This document shows, piece by piece, positions 1 through 8,489 of a stretch of 64,000 nucleotides of DNA. The position numbers and the translations under genes are program-made. This DNA is from Pluralibacter gergoviae ATCC 33028 = NBRC 105706 (GTDB taxonomy: Bacteria; Pseudomonadota; Gammaproteobacteria; Enterobacterales; Enterobacteriaceae), in the NCBI RefSeq assembly GCF_001598855.1, contig NZ_BCZS01000013.1, positions 1-64,000 of the forward strand. Reading direction: 5' to 3'. Position 1 is the stretch's first letter. Each line of letters begins with the position of its first letter. The notes beneath the pieces were generated by a model, which was not told where the DNA came from, ran no database searches, and saw nothing but the letters and a program-made list of their open reading frames with translations.

Positions 1-34
1 TCCCCTCACACGGTGGGATCTTTACTTTTTACGG

Positions 35-271
35 TCAGCCCTTCCGCTGCGGCTCAACAACCAGCCGTCCTTTCTCAGCGGTGACCACCACCGCCTGCCC
101 GGTGCTGAATCCCAGCGCTTCCAGCCACCGGCCCTTGAGAGTGAGCTGCGGCAGCGGGTTCGGCTGGCCCAGGTTGGGCCGGTAGCCAACCCTGTAATAA
201 TGCGCCTGCGGCTCGCAGATGGCGGTTGTGGTGACGTGCTGTTGTGACCCGGAACTGCTGCATTCAGCCAT
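35..271 (-). CDS. SymE-family type I toxin
   Basis: A 78-residue protein whose second half (about residues 40-75) carries the SymE core: LTLKGRWLEALGF followed by a short beta-rich stretch ending LVVEP. This matches E. coli SymE, an AbrB-fold-like, SOS-linked toxin acting on RNA or nucleic acid and normally silenced by an antisense RNA (SymR). It is shorter than E. coli SymE, lacking the C-terminal tail. A GAGG ribosome site lies about 9 nt before the ATG. No clear LexA box was seen upstream, and the antisense RNA cannot be judged by eye. It abuts a broken recombinase on the other strand, suggesting it sits in mobile debris. The family call rests on recalled motif similarity. Confidence 0.7.
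   Translation of the reverse strand: MAECSSSGSQQHVTTTAICEPQAHYYRVGYRPNLGQPNPLPQLTLKGRWLEALGFSTGQAVVVTAEKGRLVVEPQRKG
208..234. repeat. 27-bp direct repeat, copy 1 (within symE-like gene)
   Basis: Matches 1531-1557 at 25 of 27 positions in the same orientation. It covers codons near the N-terminus of the symE-like gene, so the second copy may be the remains of a second symE-type gene or a duplication boundary. Confidence 0.6.
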
Positions 272-303
272 AATAAACTACCTCGCTTAATCTCCGCTGC
301 TGA

Positions 304-724
304 GAGGCGGTAGCATGTATACGTGACCGGGCGGCGATGGAGCTGCTGTGGTGGCTTGCGCGGTATCTGCACCATGCGCGGCCGGACGTGCTGGTAACTC
401 CCGACTGTAAGGCGCTGTTCCTGTCGATGGACGGCGTGGCGGGCCTGATGGTGGGCGGCATCCACGATGGCCGTGTTGCCGTACCTGAGATCCGCAGGCA
501 TCGGCAAAGGAAGCTGTCACCTGTTCCGGCACGCGATGGCGACGCAGATGCTGGAGAACGGGGCCGACCTACGGTGGATACAGGCGATGCCTGGCCACCG
601 GAGCGTGGAGAGCACGCAGATATACACGTAGGTGAGCGTCCGGGCGCTTCAGGCGGTGCATACGTCAACGCCTCCGGCAGCGCAGCGGGCAGAAAACGAG
701 CCGGATGTTGCTGATGAAAACTGA
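304..724 (+). pseudogene. Broken tyrosine recombinase/integrase (C-terminal remnant)
   Basis: Two reading frames together encode the catalytic end of a phage-type tyrosine recombinase. The first frame (from about 304) gives WLARYLHHARPDVL; near 455-467 the frame shifts, and the second frame gives [20 protein letters not shown] and then a [12 protein letters not shown] segment. The HxxR box, the GH motif and the tyrosine nucleophile (QIYT) are all recognisable. A TAG codon at 629-631 follows the tyrosine motif directly, after which the frame runs on to a TGA at 722-724. The N-terminal core-binding domain is absent, being cut off where the symE-like gene begins. Frameshift, amber codon and missing N-terminus mean it cannot make an active recombinase. 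Confidence 0.75.
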
Positions 725-732
725 CGCAGTAT

Positions 733-755
733 ACTAACAGTTATTAACTGATAGT
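733..755. promoter_or_regulatory. Inverted repeat before parD, likely ParD operator
   Basis: A 23-bp imperfect palindrome (arms ACTAACAGTTA and TAACTGATAGT, one mismatch per arm pair) ends 19 bp before the parD start. ParD/CopG-type antitoxins normally repress their own operon through such a site. Assignment is by position and symmetry only. Confidence 0.45.
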
Positions 756-774
756 AATCACAGGTGAGGTCATC

Positions 775-1038
775 ATGCCAACCAGCGTAGCCCTGAGTCC
801 CTACTTCGAAGCGTTCATCCGTGAGCAAATAGAAAGTGGTCGTTACAACAATACCAGTGAGGTCATCCGCGCAGGGCTTCGCGCTCTGGAGGAGCGGGAG
901 CAGCAGATGAAACTTGAATCACTTCAGCAGGCGGTCAGTGCAGGCATCAGTAGTGGAGAAAGTAAAAGCGCTGAAGAGGTGTTCGGGCGACTGGCGCACA
1001 AGTACCGGTCAATGGCGGAAGGTAAGCAGACAAAATGA
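775..1038 (+). CDS. parD: ParD-type antitoxin (ribbon-helix-helix)
   Basis: An 87-residue protein with the ParD layout: an N-terminal ribbon-helix-helix segment (about residues 3-40: VALSPYFEAFI, YNNTSEVIRAGLRALEE), then an acidic/polar helix that in this family wraps the toxin. It would bind its own operator as a dimer and neutralise ParE, a gyrase-targeting toxin. A strong AGGTGAGG ribosome site precedes the ATG. Its TGA overlaps the ATG of the downstream toxin frame as ATGA, the usual translationally coupled arrangement. The antitoxin frame looks intact although the toxin is interrupted. Confidence 0.85.
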   Translation: MPTSVALSPYFEAFIREQIESGRYNNTSEVIRAGLRALEEREQQMKLESLQQAVSAGISSGESKSAEEVFGRLAHKYRSMAEGKQTK

Positions 1039-1361
1039 AACTGGGTGTATCGCCACTGGCAGAGTAGGTTCTGGAGGCCATCGGTGACTACATCGCACAG
1101 GATAACCCAGTGCGGGCAGTCAGCTTCATGGAAGAGTTATACCGGCAGTGCCTGCTGATAGCGGAATCACCGGTGCTCTACAGAGAGCGCCCGGAGCTGG
1201 GGCAAAGCGTCAGAAGCTGTGCCTACGGCAGATACCTTATCGTGTTCCGGGTGCTTGATACTGAAGTGCGAATAGAGCGCCTGCTGCATGGCTCAAGGGA
1301 TGTTCTGAGCCTGTTTACTGAGCTGGGAGCCGATGTGTCGACGGACGTGCCGCAAAGTTAG
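1035..1361 (+). pseudogene. parE: ParE-type toxin frame with an amber codon at position 11
   Basis: The frame starts at the ATG overlapping the parD stop and reads MKLGVSPLAE, then TAG (1065-1067), then VLEAIGDYIAQDNPVRAVSF and on through LLIAESPVLY, RYLIVFRVL and RIERLLHGSRD to a stop at 1361, about 108 codons, the normal ParE length. The RelE/ParE fold is intact apart from the single stop, which falls where homologues usually have a glutamine or similar residue (CAG to TAG would suffice). A restart at 1110 would lack the first strand and part of the first helix. The likely state is an inactivated toxin with a live antitoxin, unless an amber suppressor is present or the base is a sequencing error. 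Confidence 0.75.
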
Positions 1362-1530
1362 TCGGGCTGTCTGTCAGGCTGAAAAGGTCGGTGTCCGGCA
1401 GAGCGTCCTGCCGGGAGAACAGCACCGCCGCCCCTGGCGGCACCGGCCGCGTCATCGCCTTCAGCAAACGGCCTTAAGAGAAGTCGGCCTGACGGCCTCC
1501 GCTGAAGGGCTTTATGCTCGCCAGGCTTTG

Positions 1531-1557
1531 GCGGCTCTCAGACGGCGGTTGTGGTGA
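1531..1557. repeat. 27-bp direct repeat, copy 2
   Basis: Same orientation as 208-234, with two mismatches. The similarity stops sharply on both sides, and no symE core motif follows on the minus strand. Confidence 0.6.
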
Positions 1558-1615
1558 GCTGTAGCGAGATGCCCGTAATACCTAAGCCCCGCGCGAAATC
1601 CCCTCTTTAACGCCG

Positions 1616-1780
1616 TTACCTATTGCCGCCCCTGTGCGGTACAACCGTATCTTCCTCGTCACCCGGCAATTCCTCCAGTGAAACTGAAAGGCGCTTCGCC
1701 ACAGCGGGCAGTATCCGGATCGGGATGCAACGCGTGCCTCTGCCGGTTCCATCAGGTGAAAACCCGTTCTGCGTGCGCCG
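1616..1780 (-). pseudogene. Fragment of an XRE-type helix-turn-helix regulator
   Basis: One minus-strand frame between two stops encodes about 54 residues, including IPIRILPAVAKRLSVSLEEL followed by an acidic DEED stretch. This is the pattern of the last helices of an XRE/Cro-type DNA-binding domain, in which the R-x-P-x-x-x-L-x-x-[IV]-A-x-x-L-x-[VL]-[ST]-x-[ED]-E-L motif recurs. The N-terminal helices and a start codon are missing, so it is a relic. The call is from pattern recognition only, and a chance match is possible. Confidence 0.4.
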
Positions 1781-1887
1781 TCAAAAGCTGCTCTACTGCT
1801 CCGGCAGCCCGCACCATCCCTGGAGCGGGCTTCCCTCGTGTATGCAGAGAACCGCGGGTCACCTGAGTGCCCCGCAGGCTTAAGCCG

Positions 1888-3288
1888 CTACCAGCCGCCC
1901 CCCAGCACTTTGTAGAGCGTCACGTTCTGATTCAGCTCGCCGGCCCTGGCGTCCAGCAGATCTTTCTCTGACTGGTAGTTCGAGCGCTGGGCCACCAGCA
2001 CGTTGAGGTAGCCGTCGATACCGCCCTGATAGCGGTACTGAGAGAGCTTGTAGTAGCGCTCGTTGGCCGCGTTTGACCGCGACCGCGCCGCCACTACCTG
2101 GTGCCAGGTGTTTTTACCCGCCAGCGCGTCTGCAACTTCGCGGAACGCCTGCTGAATGCTTCTTTCATACTGGGCTATCTCTTCCCGCTTCTGCAGGTGG
2201 GCCAAATCGAGGTTGGCCATGTTGCGTCCGCCGGTAAAGATAGGAATGTTGATCGACGGTATAAACGACCAGGTCGCGGTACCGCCTTCAAACAGGTTGC
2301 CGAGGCTGCCGGACATCGTACCGGCATCAGCCGTCAGCGAGATCGACGGGAAGAACGCCGCTCTGGCCGCGCCGATATTGGCATTCGCTGCTTTCAGATT
2401 GTGCTCGGCCGCGATAATGTCCGGGCGGCGGGTGAGCAGATCCGACGGCAGCCCGGCGCGCAGATCCGGGAACTGGTAATCCTTCTTCAGCGTCGCTTCG
2501 GCAATCACGTCGGGCGGAACGGCGGTGCCGGTCAGGAAGGTGAGGGCGTTGATGTCCTCCTCCAGCTGGCGCGAGAAGCGCTGCACGTCGGCCTCCGCAT
2601 CCGCCACGCTCAGCTCCGCCTGGGCGCGAGCCTGATCGTTATCGGTGCCGGTTTCAACCCGGTACTGCACCAGCTTCAGGGAGGCCCGCTGGCTCTCGGC
2701 GGTCTGCTGGGCCAGCTTGAGCTTGTCCTTATCTGTCGCTAGGCTGAGGTAAGCGGCGGCAATTTCGGAGATAAGCGTAATGCGCGTCGCCTGCTCCATC
2801 GCCGCGGTGGCCAGATAGGTCTGCAGGGCCCGCTCATTCAGGCTGCGGATGCGGCCAAAGAAGTCAATCTCCCAGGACGTAATGCCGACGCCTGCCTCAT
2901 ATTGATGGTAGGTAACGGCCCCGCTGTCCCGCGTATTGTACAGTCCGCCGGGCAGCCGCTGGCTGGTCTCGCTGGCGCCCGCCTCAATGGTGGGCATCAG
3001 CGCCGACCGGCTGATGCGGAACTGCGCCTGCGCTTCCTGCACGCGCAGGGCGGCAATGCGCAGATCGCGGTTGTTGTTCAAAGCCAGGCCAATCACCTTC
3101 TGCATGCCCGGCTGGCGGTAGAACTGCCGCCAGTCGTAGGCGGCGACATTGCTGGCGCCGCCGCCGTTCTGCCAGCTCTGCGACACCGGCATGGCGGGGC
3201 GATGATAATCCGGATCCAGAGAGCAGCTGGCAACCGACAGGGCGAGTGCCGTCGCCGAAAGCGTCGCAACAAATTTTTTATTATTCAT
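1888..3288 (-). CDS. RND efflux outer membrane channel (OprM/NodT family lipoprotein)
   Basis: The third gene of a tripartite efflux operon, encoding a TolC-like outer membrane factor of 466 residues from the ATG at 3288. The N-terminus is a lipoprotein signal with lipobox LSVASC, so the mature protein is probably acylated like OprM. DYHRP after the cysteine, the repeated GxxxxWEIDxFGR motif and RRPDI are hallmarks of the NodT/OprM subgroup. The start overlaps the end of the upstream pump gene by 8 nt, and a GGAGAGG ribosome site lies just before it; a start at 3306 is possible but would disturb the lipoprotein signal. Having its own channel means the pump need not use TolC. It may correspond to EefC of Klebsiella, but I could not confirm this. 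Confidence 0.9.
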   Translation of the reverse strand: MNNKKFVATLSATALALSVASCSLDPDYHRPAMPVSQSWQNGGGASNVAAYDWRQFYRQPGMQKVIGLALNNNRDLRIAALRVQEAQAQFRISRSALMPTIEAGASETSQRLPGGLYNTRDSGAVTYHQYEAGVGITSWEIDFFGRIRSLNERALQTYLATAAMEQATRITLISEIAAAYLSLATDKDKLKLAQQTAESQRASLKLVQYRVETGTDNDQARAQAELSVADAEADVQRFSRQLEEDINALTFLTGTAVPPDVIAEATLKKDYQFPDLRAGLPSDLLTRRPDIIAAEHNLKAANANIGAARAAFFPSISLTADAGTMSGSLGNLFEGGTATWSFIPSINIPIFTGGRNMANLDLAHLQKREEIAQYERSIQQAFREVADALAGKNTWHQVVAARSRSNAANERYYKLSQYRYQGGIDGYLNVLVAQRSNYQSEKDLLDARAGELNQNVTLYKVLGGGW

Positions 3289-6200
3289 GGCCAACCTCTC
3301 CTTCACGGTTAACCGCTTTTACCGGCAGATGCTTCTCATCACCAGGATCGGACGGCTTGTTTTTGCCGCGGCTGAAAATCCTCATCACGAACACGTAGAA
3401 CAGCGGTACGAAGAAGATAGCCAGGAAGGTTGCCGTGAGCATCCCGCCGACCACCGCCGTACCTATCGAGTGCTGGCTGCCCGCGCCCGCGCCGTTGGAG
3501 ATGGTGAGCGGGAATACGCCGAGAATAAAGGCGATAGAGGTCATGATGATCGGGCGCAAACGCAGTTTTGCCGCATCAATCGCTGCCGACACAATATCCT
3601 TGCCCTCCTTCTCGTGGATGTCCTTGGCAAACTCGACGATGAGGATGGCGTTTTTTGCCGCGAGCCCCACCGTGGTGAGCAGACCAACCTGGAAGAAGAC
3701 GTCGTTCTGCATGTTGCGTATCAGCACGCCGAGTATCGTCCCCAGTACCCCGAGCGGAACGACCAGAAGTACCGAAAACGGCACCGACCAGCTCTCATAC
3801 AGCGCCGCCAGGCAGAGGAAGACGATGATCACCGAGATGGTATACAGTGAGGTGGTCTGCGAGCCTGATAGCTGCTCTTCATAAGACAGGCCGTGCCACA
3901 TGATGCGGTAGCCGGGCTCCAGTTTATTGAAGATCTCCATCACCGCTTTGGTGGCCTCGCCGCTGCTGTAGCCGGACGCGGGCGAGCCCATGATGTTGAC
4001 CGCAGCAATACCGTTAAAGCGTTCGGCGCGCGGCGTCCCGTAAATCCACTCCCCGCTGCCGAAGGCGGAGAAGGGCACCATGGTTCCGGTATTGTTGCGC
4101 ACGTACCATCTGTTGAGATCTTCCGGCGTAACGCGTGATGCGGCATTACCCTGGATATAGACGCGTTTTACGCGGTCGTTATACATGAACTGGTTAATGT
4201 AGCTGGAGCCCCACGCGGCGGAGAGCGTGTCGTTGATATCCGAAATGCTGACCCCGAGCGAGCGGGCGCGTTCGTCATCAATGTCCAGCTTGAACTGGGG
4301 CTCATCTTCCATACCGTTATGGCGAACCATGGTCAGGCGCGGATCTTTGTGCGCCATGGCGAGAAATTTATTCATGGTTTTAACCAGCTCATCGTGCCCC
4401 TTGCCGCTTAAGTCCTGCAGGAAGAAGTCGAAGCCGGTTGAGTTACCCAGCTCCATGACCGCCGGCGGCACCAGGGCAAGGGCGATACCGTCCTTCATGC
4501 CGGCAAAGTGCTTCATCGCGCGCTCGGCGATGGCGTTGAGCTTCATGGAAGGATCCTGACGCTCTTCCCAGTCCTTGAGCATCACGAAGGCCATCCCGGT
4601 ATTCGGGCCGCGGCCTGCAAAGCTGAACCCGTTTGCCACATACACCGACTCAACGGTCTCTTTTTCCGACGTCAGCATGTATTGCCGCATCTCATCCAGC
4701 ACTTTCTGAGTACGCGCCGGCGCGGCGTTCGACGGCAGGGTGACCTGCAGCAGCATAACCCGCTGATCTTCATCCGGCAGAAAGGTGGTCGGTACGCGGG
4801 TAAACAGGAAGCAGGTAACCACCACGATGCCAAGATAGACCAGCATAAAGAAGGTGCGTTTAGAGAGAATACCGGTCACGCTAGAGGTGTAGCGCAGCGT
4901 TCCCTTCTCGAAGTTGCGGTTAAACCAGCCGGCAAAGCCGGTGGTTTTGGCATCGTGTTTCGCCGGTTTTAAGATGGTGACGCACAGCGCGGGAGTAAAG
5001 ATCAGCGCCATCAGGACCGACAGGGCCATCGCCGTCACGATGGTAATCGAGAACTGGCGGTAAATTATCCCGGTGGAGCCGCTGAAGAAGGCCATCGGCA
5101 GCAGCACGGCTGATAGCACCATTGCAATACCGAACAACGCGCCCTGTACCTGCTCCATCGACTTGATGGTAGCCTCTTTGGGCGCCAGCCCCTCCTCGTG
5201 CATCACGCGTTCGACGTTTTCCACCACCACGATGGCGTCGTCCACCAGTAGCCCGATGGCGAGCACCATCCCGAACATCGTTAGCGTATTTATCGAATAG
5301 CCGCAGATATAGAGGACGCAGAAAGTCCCCAGCAGCACGACCGGCACCACCATGGTGGTGATAATGGTCGCGCGCAGGTTTTGCAGAAAGATGAGCATAA
5401 CGAAGAAGACGAGGATAATCGCTTCAACCAGCGTTTTAACCACCTCATGTATCGAGGCGCTGACCACCGGCGAGGTGTCGTACGGGTAGATAATGTGTAC
5501 CCCGGACGGCAGGGAAGACTTAATCCCATCGAGCGTCTTGCGAATACCGTTGGCCGTATCCAGCACGTTAGCGCCGCTCGACAGGCGCAGGGCGATACCG
5601 GCGGAAGGTTTGCCGTTATAGGTAGAGGTGATGCTGTAATCTTCCGGACCCAGTTCGACGTTAGCCACGTCCTTAAGCCTGACCTGGGAGCCGTCGAGAT
5701 TCACTTTCAGCAGGATATTTTCAAACTGCTGGGTTTTTTCAAATCGGGTTTTACCAATAATCGTCGAGCTGAATTTACCGTTAGGGATCGTCGGCAAACC
5801 GCCGAGACGCCCGGATGACACCTGCACGTTCTGCGCTTTGATGGCGGCAGATACATCGCTCGGCACCAGAGAGTATTTATACAGTTTGGCCGGATCGAGC
5901 CAGACGCGCATCGCGTATTCCGAACCCATCACCAGAAACGTACCTACGCCCGGCGTACGGGCAATCGGGTCCTGCATCCTGGATACCAGAATATCCCCGA
6001 GATCGCCGTTGCTGAGCGCGGGGTTATCGGAGTACAGGCCCACCACCATCATAAAGTTGAGCTGGTATTTGGTGACGCTGATCCCCTGCTGGACAACTTC
6101 ATTTGGCAGCTGCGACTCGGCCAGCGACACTTTGTTCTGCACCTGAACCTGGGCAATATCCGGATCGGTGCCCTGATCGAAGGTAACGATAATGGACGCG

Positions 6201-6460
6201 CTGCCGTCGCCGTTACTGTTGGATTCGAGATAGCGCAGGTGGTCGATACCGTTCAGTTTCTGCTCAATGACCTGCACGGAAGTTTTTTGCAGCGTATCCG
6301 CACTCGCGCCAGGATAGGTAATACTGACTTCAATCGCCGGCGGCGCAATGCTGGGATACTGGTTAACAGACATGCTTGAAATGGCCAGCACGCCCCCCAG
6401 CATAACAACAATGGCGATAACCCACGCAAATATGGGGCGCTCAATAAAATATTTAGACAT
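3281..6460 (-). CDS. RND multidrug efflux pump, inner membrane permease (AcrB/MexB family)
   Basis: A 1059-residue hydrophobe/amphiphile efflux-1 (HAE1) RND transporter. It begins MSKYFIERPIFAWVIAIVVM, typical of AcrB homologues, and has two sets of transmembrane helices separated by large periplasmic loops. The proton-relay pair is visible in TM4 (GLLVDDAIVVVENV, near residue 407) and the matching lysine in TM10 (GLAAKNAILIVEFAKD). It would export drugs, dyes, bile salts or other amphiphiles by proton antiport. It lies between its adaptor (11 nt upstream) and its channel (8-nt overlap) on the minus strand. The operon plan resembles MexAB-OprM and the Klebsiella EefABC pump; substrate range cannot be read from sequence. 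Confidence 0.95.
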   Translation of the reverse strand: MSKYFIERPIFAWVIAIVVMLGGVLAISSMSVNQYPSIAPPAIEVSITYPGASADTLQKTSVQVIEQKLNGIDHLRYLESNSNGDGSASIIVTFDQGTDPDIAQVQVQNKVSLAESQLPNEVVQQGISVTKYQLNFMMVVGLYSDNPALSNGDLGDILVSRMQDPIARTPGVGTFLVMGSEYAMRVWLDPAKLYKYSLVPSDVSAAIKAQNVQVSSGRLGGLPTIPNGKFSSTIIGKTRFEKTQQFENILLKVNLDGSQVRLKDVANVELGPEDYSITSTYNGKPSAGIALRLSSGANVLDTANGIRKTLDGIKSSLPSGVHIIYPYDTSPVVSASIHEVVKTLVEAIILVFFVMLIFLQNLRATIITTMVVPVVLLGTFCVLYICGYSINTLTMFGMVLAIGLLVDDAIVVVENVERVMHEEGLAPKEATIKSMEQVQGALFGIAMVLSAVLLPMAFFSGSTGIIYRQFSITIVTAMALSVLMALIFTPALCVTILKPAKHDAKTTGFAGWFNRNFEKGTLRYTSSVTGILSKRTFFMLVYLGIVVVTCFLFTRVPTTFLPDEDQRVMLLQVTLPSNAAPARTQKVLDEMRQYMLTSEKETVESVYVANGFSFAGRGPNTGMAFVMLKDWEERQDPSMKLNAIAERAMKHFAGMKDGIALALVPPAVMELGNSTGFDFFLQDLSGKGHDELVKTMNKFLAMAHKDPRLTMVRHNGMEDEPQFKLDIDDERARSLGVSISDINDTLSAAWGSSYINQFMYNDRVKRVYIQGNAASRVTPEDLNRWYVRNNTGTMVPFSAFGSGEWIYGTPRAERFNGIAAVNIMGSPASGYSSGEATKAVMEIFNKLEPGYRIMWHGLSYEEQLSGSQTTSLYTISVIIVFLCLAALYESWSVPFSVLLVVPLGVLGTILGVLIRNMQNDVFFQVGLLTTVGLAAKNAILIVEFAKDIHEKEGKDIVSAAIDAAKLRLRPIIMTSIAFILGVFPLTISNGAGAGSQHSIGTAVVGGMLTATFLAIFFVPLFYVFVMRIFSRGKNKPSDPGDEKHLPVKAVNREGEVGHE

Positions 6461-6471
6461 CCTGGCGTTCC

Positions 6472-7611
6472 TTATTGTGCAGAGGGATCGGCAATCGTCA
6501 GCGAGCTATTAGCGTCTTTCGTATTCTGAATATCCTGTTCCTGCCACTGTACCTTCGCGCCATCTCTGACCTGCTGCAGCCCGGCCGTCACAACCTTTTC
6601 GCCCTCTTTCAGCCCCTGAGTCACCAGCCACTGGCCGTTAATCATTTCACCGGTCGCAATGGCGCGCTGGTGAACCACCGAATCGTTATCGACGACGTAA
6701 ACGTAAGGATGGCCTTTGTTATCGCGTCCAATGGACTGCTGGGGAACCAGGATGCCGTTCTCCTGCACGCCCTGGACTAACTGCGCGTGAACGAACATAC
6801 CCGGCAGCAGGATGCGATCTTTATTCGGGAAGGTGGCGCGTAAAATTACTGAGCCGGTGGTTTCATCAATTCTGACTTCGGCGAATTCGAGGCGGCCTTC
6901 ATTGGGGTAGGGCGTACCGTCTTCCAGCACCAGGCGTACCGCAGCCTCGTGATCGCTGACCTTACGCAGTTTGCCGGACTCAATCATTTTGCGCAGCGAC
7001 AGCAGATTGCGGGAGGACTCGCTGATGTCGACATATATCGGGTCCAGTTGGGTGATGGTGGTCAGATAATTTGCCTGACCGTTGGTCACCAGCGCGCCTT
7101 CTGTCACCAGGGAACGGTCAATCCGGCCGCTGATTGGCGCCCGGACTTTGGTGTATTCGAGATTAATGTTGGCGGTATCGAGGGCGGCTTTTGTTTCCTG
7201 GGCGTTGGTTAAGGCGTCGTCGTAATCCTGCTTACTGATGGCCTCAACGCCGCTGAGGGTACGGTAGCGTTTCTCTAATATCGTGGCGTTACGCCAGGCG
7301 GCCTGGGCTTTGTTGACGGCGGCCTGATAAGTCGCCGGGTCTATCTGGTAAAGCGGTTGCCCGGCTTTAACCTCTGCGCCTTCCTTGAACTGGCGCTTGA
7401 GGATAATACCGTCAACCTGCGGGCGAACTTCAGCGGTCCGGACCGATGCTGTTCTTCCCGGGAGCTGCGTGGATAGCGTGACATTTTGGGAGCGTAATGT
7501 GGTGACATCAACGTGCACAGGCGCGTCATTTTTGGCCACTGTTTTATTTGAATTATCACAGCCGGCAACGAGCAAAACCGCTATGATTAATAAGAGTTTT
7601 TTTTTACGCAT
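6472..7611 (-). CDS. RND efflux periplasmic adaptor (AcrA/MexA family lipoprotein)
   Basis: Membrane fusion protein of 379 residues. The start at 7611 gives a lipoprotein signal (MRKKKLLLIIAVLLVAGC) with lipobox LVAGC; the longer in-frame start at 7647 would place 12 extra residues before it. It has the adaptor layout: lipoyl/barrel-sandwich halves around GRTASVRTAEVRPQVDGII and YTKVRAPISGRID, an alpha-hairpin between them, then beta-barrel and membrane-proximal domains (LPGMFVHAQL, AGLQQVRDGAKV). It links the inner membrane pump to the outer membrane channel encoded downstream. It is the first gene of the operon. No TetR or MarR-type repressor gene lies beside it, unlike many RND operons. 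Confidence 0.93.
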   Translation of the reverse strand: MRKKKLLLIIAVLLVAGCDNSNKTVAKNDAPVHVDVTTLRSQNVTLSTQLPGRTASVRTAEVRPQVDGIILKRQFKEGAEVKAGQPLYQIDPATYQAAVNKAQAAWRNATILEKRYRTLSGVEAISKQDYDDALTNAQETKAALDTANINLEYTKVRAPISGRIDRSLVTEGALVTNGQANYLTTITQLDPIYVDISESSRNLLSLRKMIESGKLRKVSDHEAAVRLVLEDGTPYPNEGRLEFAEVRIDETTGSVILRATFPNKDRILLPGMFVHAQLVQGVQENGILVPQQSIGRDNKGHPYVYVVDNDSVVHQRAIATGEMINGQWLVTQGLKEGEKVVTAGLQQVRDGAKVQWQEQDIQNTKDANSSLTIADPSAQ

Positions 7612-8146
7612 ACAATTTTCCATCAAATGAGATAGGACTAATATCATTCATAGAATTGACTGATGCAGAGTTCTGGCATAATAACGCCCACGCCTGCCTG
7701 CCGCCGTTAATATAATTATTGAGGAATATATTCCTGGATTTCCAATGATATAGATACGGGTAATTACTCCCTGTTTATGAAAAGCGTAGTCGTTTTCCGT
7801 GACAGATCAAGAAACTATTTTCTCTGCCAGCAGCAATTTATTCATTTGTTTCTTAATCGTTAAAGAGAATAAATATCAATATAAATCAATGGGAAACTCT
7901 ACGATGGGATATCCGTCATCCCATATCCGAGAGATGATTAGTATTATAATTCAATATATTGGTGGGGCGAGTGTGACATTCGGGTTAATTATCCACAATA
8001 AACAACGCTTCCTGCTTAGACGATTTTTGTTAATTCGTCCATCGCCTGGCGCTAAAAATTCATCGGCTACCTGAGCGTCTATCCGGATTGGAGATAACGG
8101 TGATTCCGGGCTGTGCCGCGGGAATGTGTTGCAGGAACAAATATTA

Positions 8147-8160
8147 AGCCCGCTAATATA
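8147..8160. repeat. 14-bp direct repeat, copy 1, in cadBA upstream region
   Basis: AGCCCGCTAATATA, identical to 8361-8374 and 214 bp away from it in the same orientation. It could be a regulator site or the end of a small duplication; function unknown. Confidence 0.45.
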
Positions 8161-8360
8161 TCCGGACCATTATCTATTCGCTCCTGCCGCTACTTCATGG
8201 GACAGCAGCAAGAAATCTCTGTGCTATACTTGGCCGCCCGCTGCTGCCGCTCATTTAAATGGCTAATCGTTATCAGCAGTGCTGACCGGCGGGTGAGGTT
8301 ACCTGACGGATGCATAGCAGCCATCAATTAATTGTTTTTGCGTATTTTGTGATATCACTT

Positions 8361-8374
8361 AGCCCGCTAATATA
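8361..8374. repeat. 14-bp direct repeat, copy 2, in cadBA upstream region
   Basis: Identical to 8147-8160. It lies about 380 bp before the cadB start. Confidence 0.45.
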
Positions 8375-8428
8375 AAAAACTATCGACTGTTAATATAATG
8401 CATGGCGCTGTACGTAGGGTATGTTTAA

Positions 8429-8489
8429 GGTATTTGCAAAGATATATCTTAAATATATATTGAAGGGGTTAGATATCTTGTTAAATACC
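8429..8489. promoter_or_regulatory. Interrupted inverted repeat upstream of cadBA, possible regulator site
   Basis: Arms GGTATTTGCAAAGATAT (8429-8445) and ATATCTTGTTAAATACC (8473-8489) are complementary at 14 of 17 positions, separated by 27 bp of AT-rich sequence. It lies 265-325 bp before cadB. It is a candidate binding region for a CadC-like activator or another dimeric regulator. Assignment is by symmetry and position only. Confidence 0.35.

Larger units (their letters stand above)
1362..1887. other. Gene-poor stretch with mobile-element debris
   Basis: No intact gene is recognised. The stretch contains a 27-bp near-copy (25 of 27 identical) of the start of the symE-like gene at 1531-1557 and a decayed XRE-type regulator piece at 1616-1780. 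Short open frames here look like noise. Confidence 0.5.

Noticed and set aside
1110..1361. Short ParE made from an internal ATG
   Set aside because: It would lack the first strand and part of the first helix of the toxin fold; annotated as an interrupted full-length frame instead.
7799..8331. Two small open frames in the cadBA upstream region
   Set aside because: No ribosome sites of note, no recognisable similarity, and AT-rich regulatory DNA; treated as non-coding.
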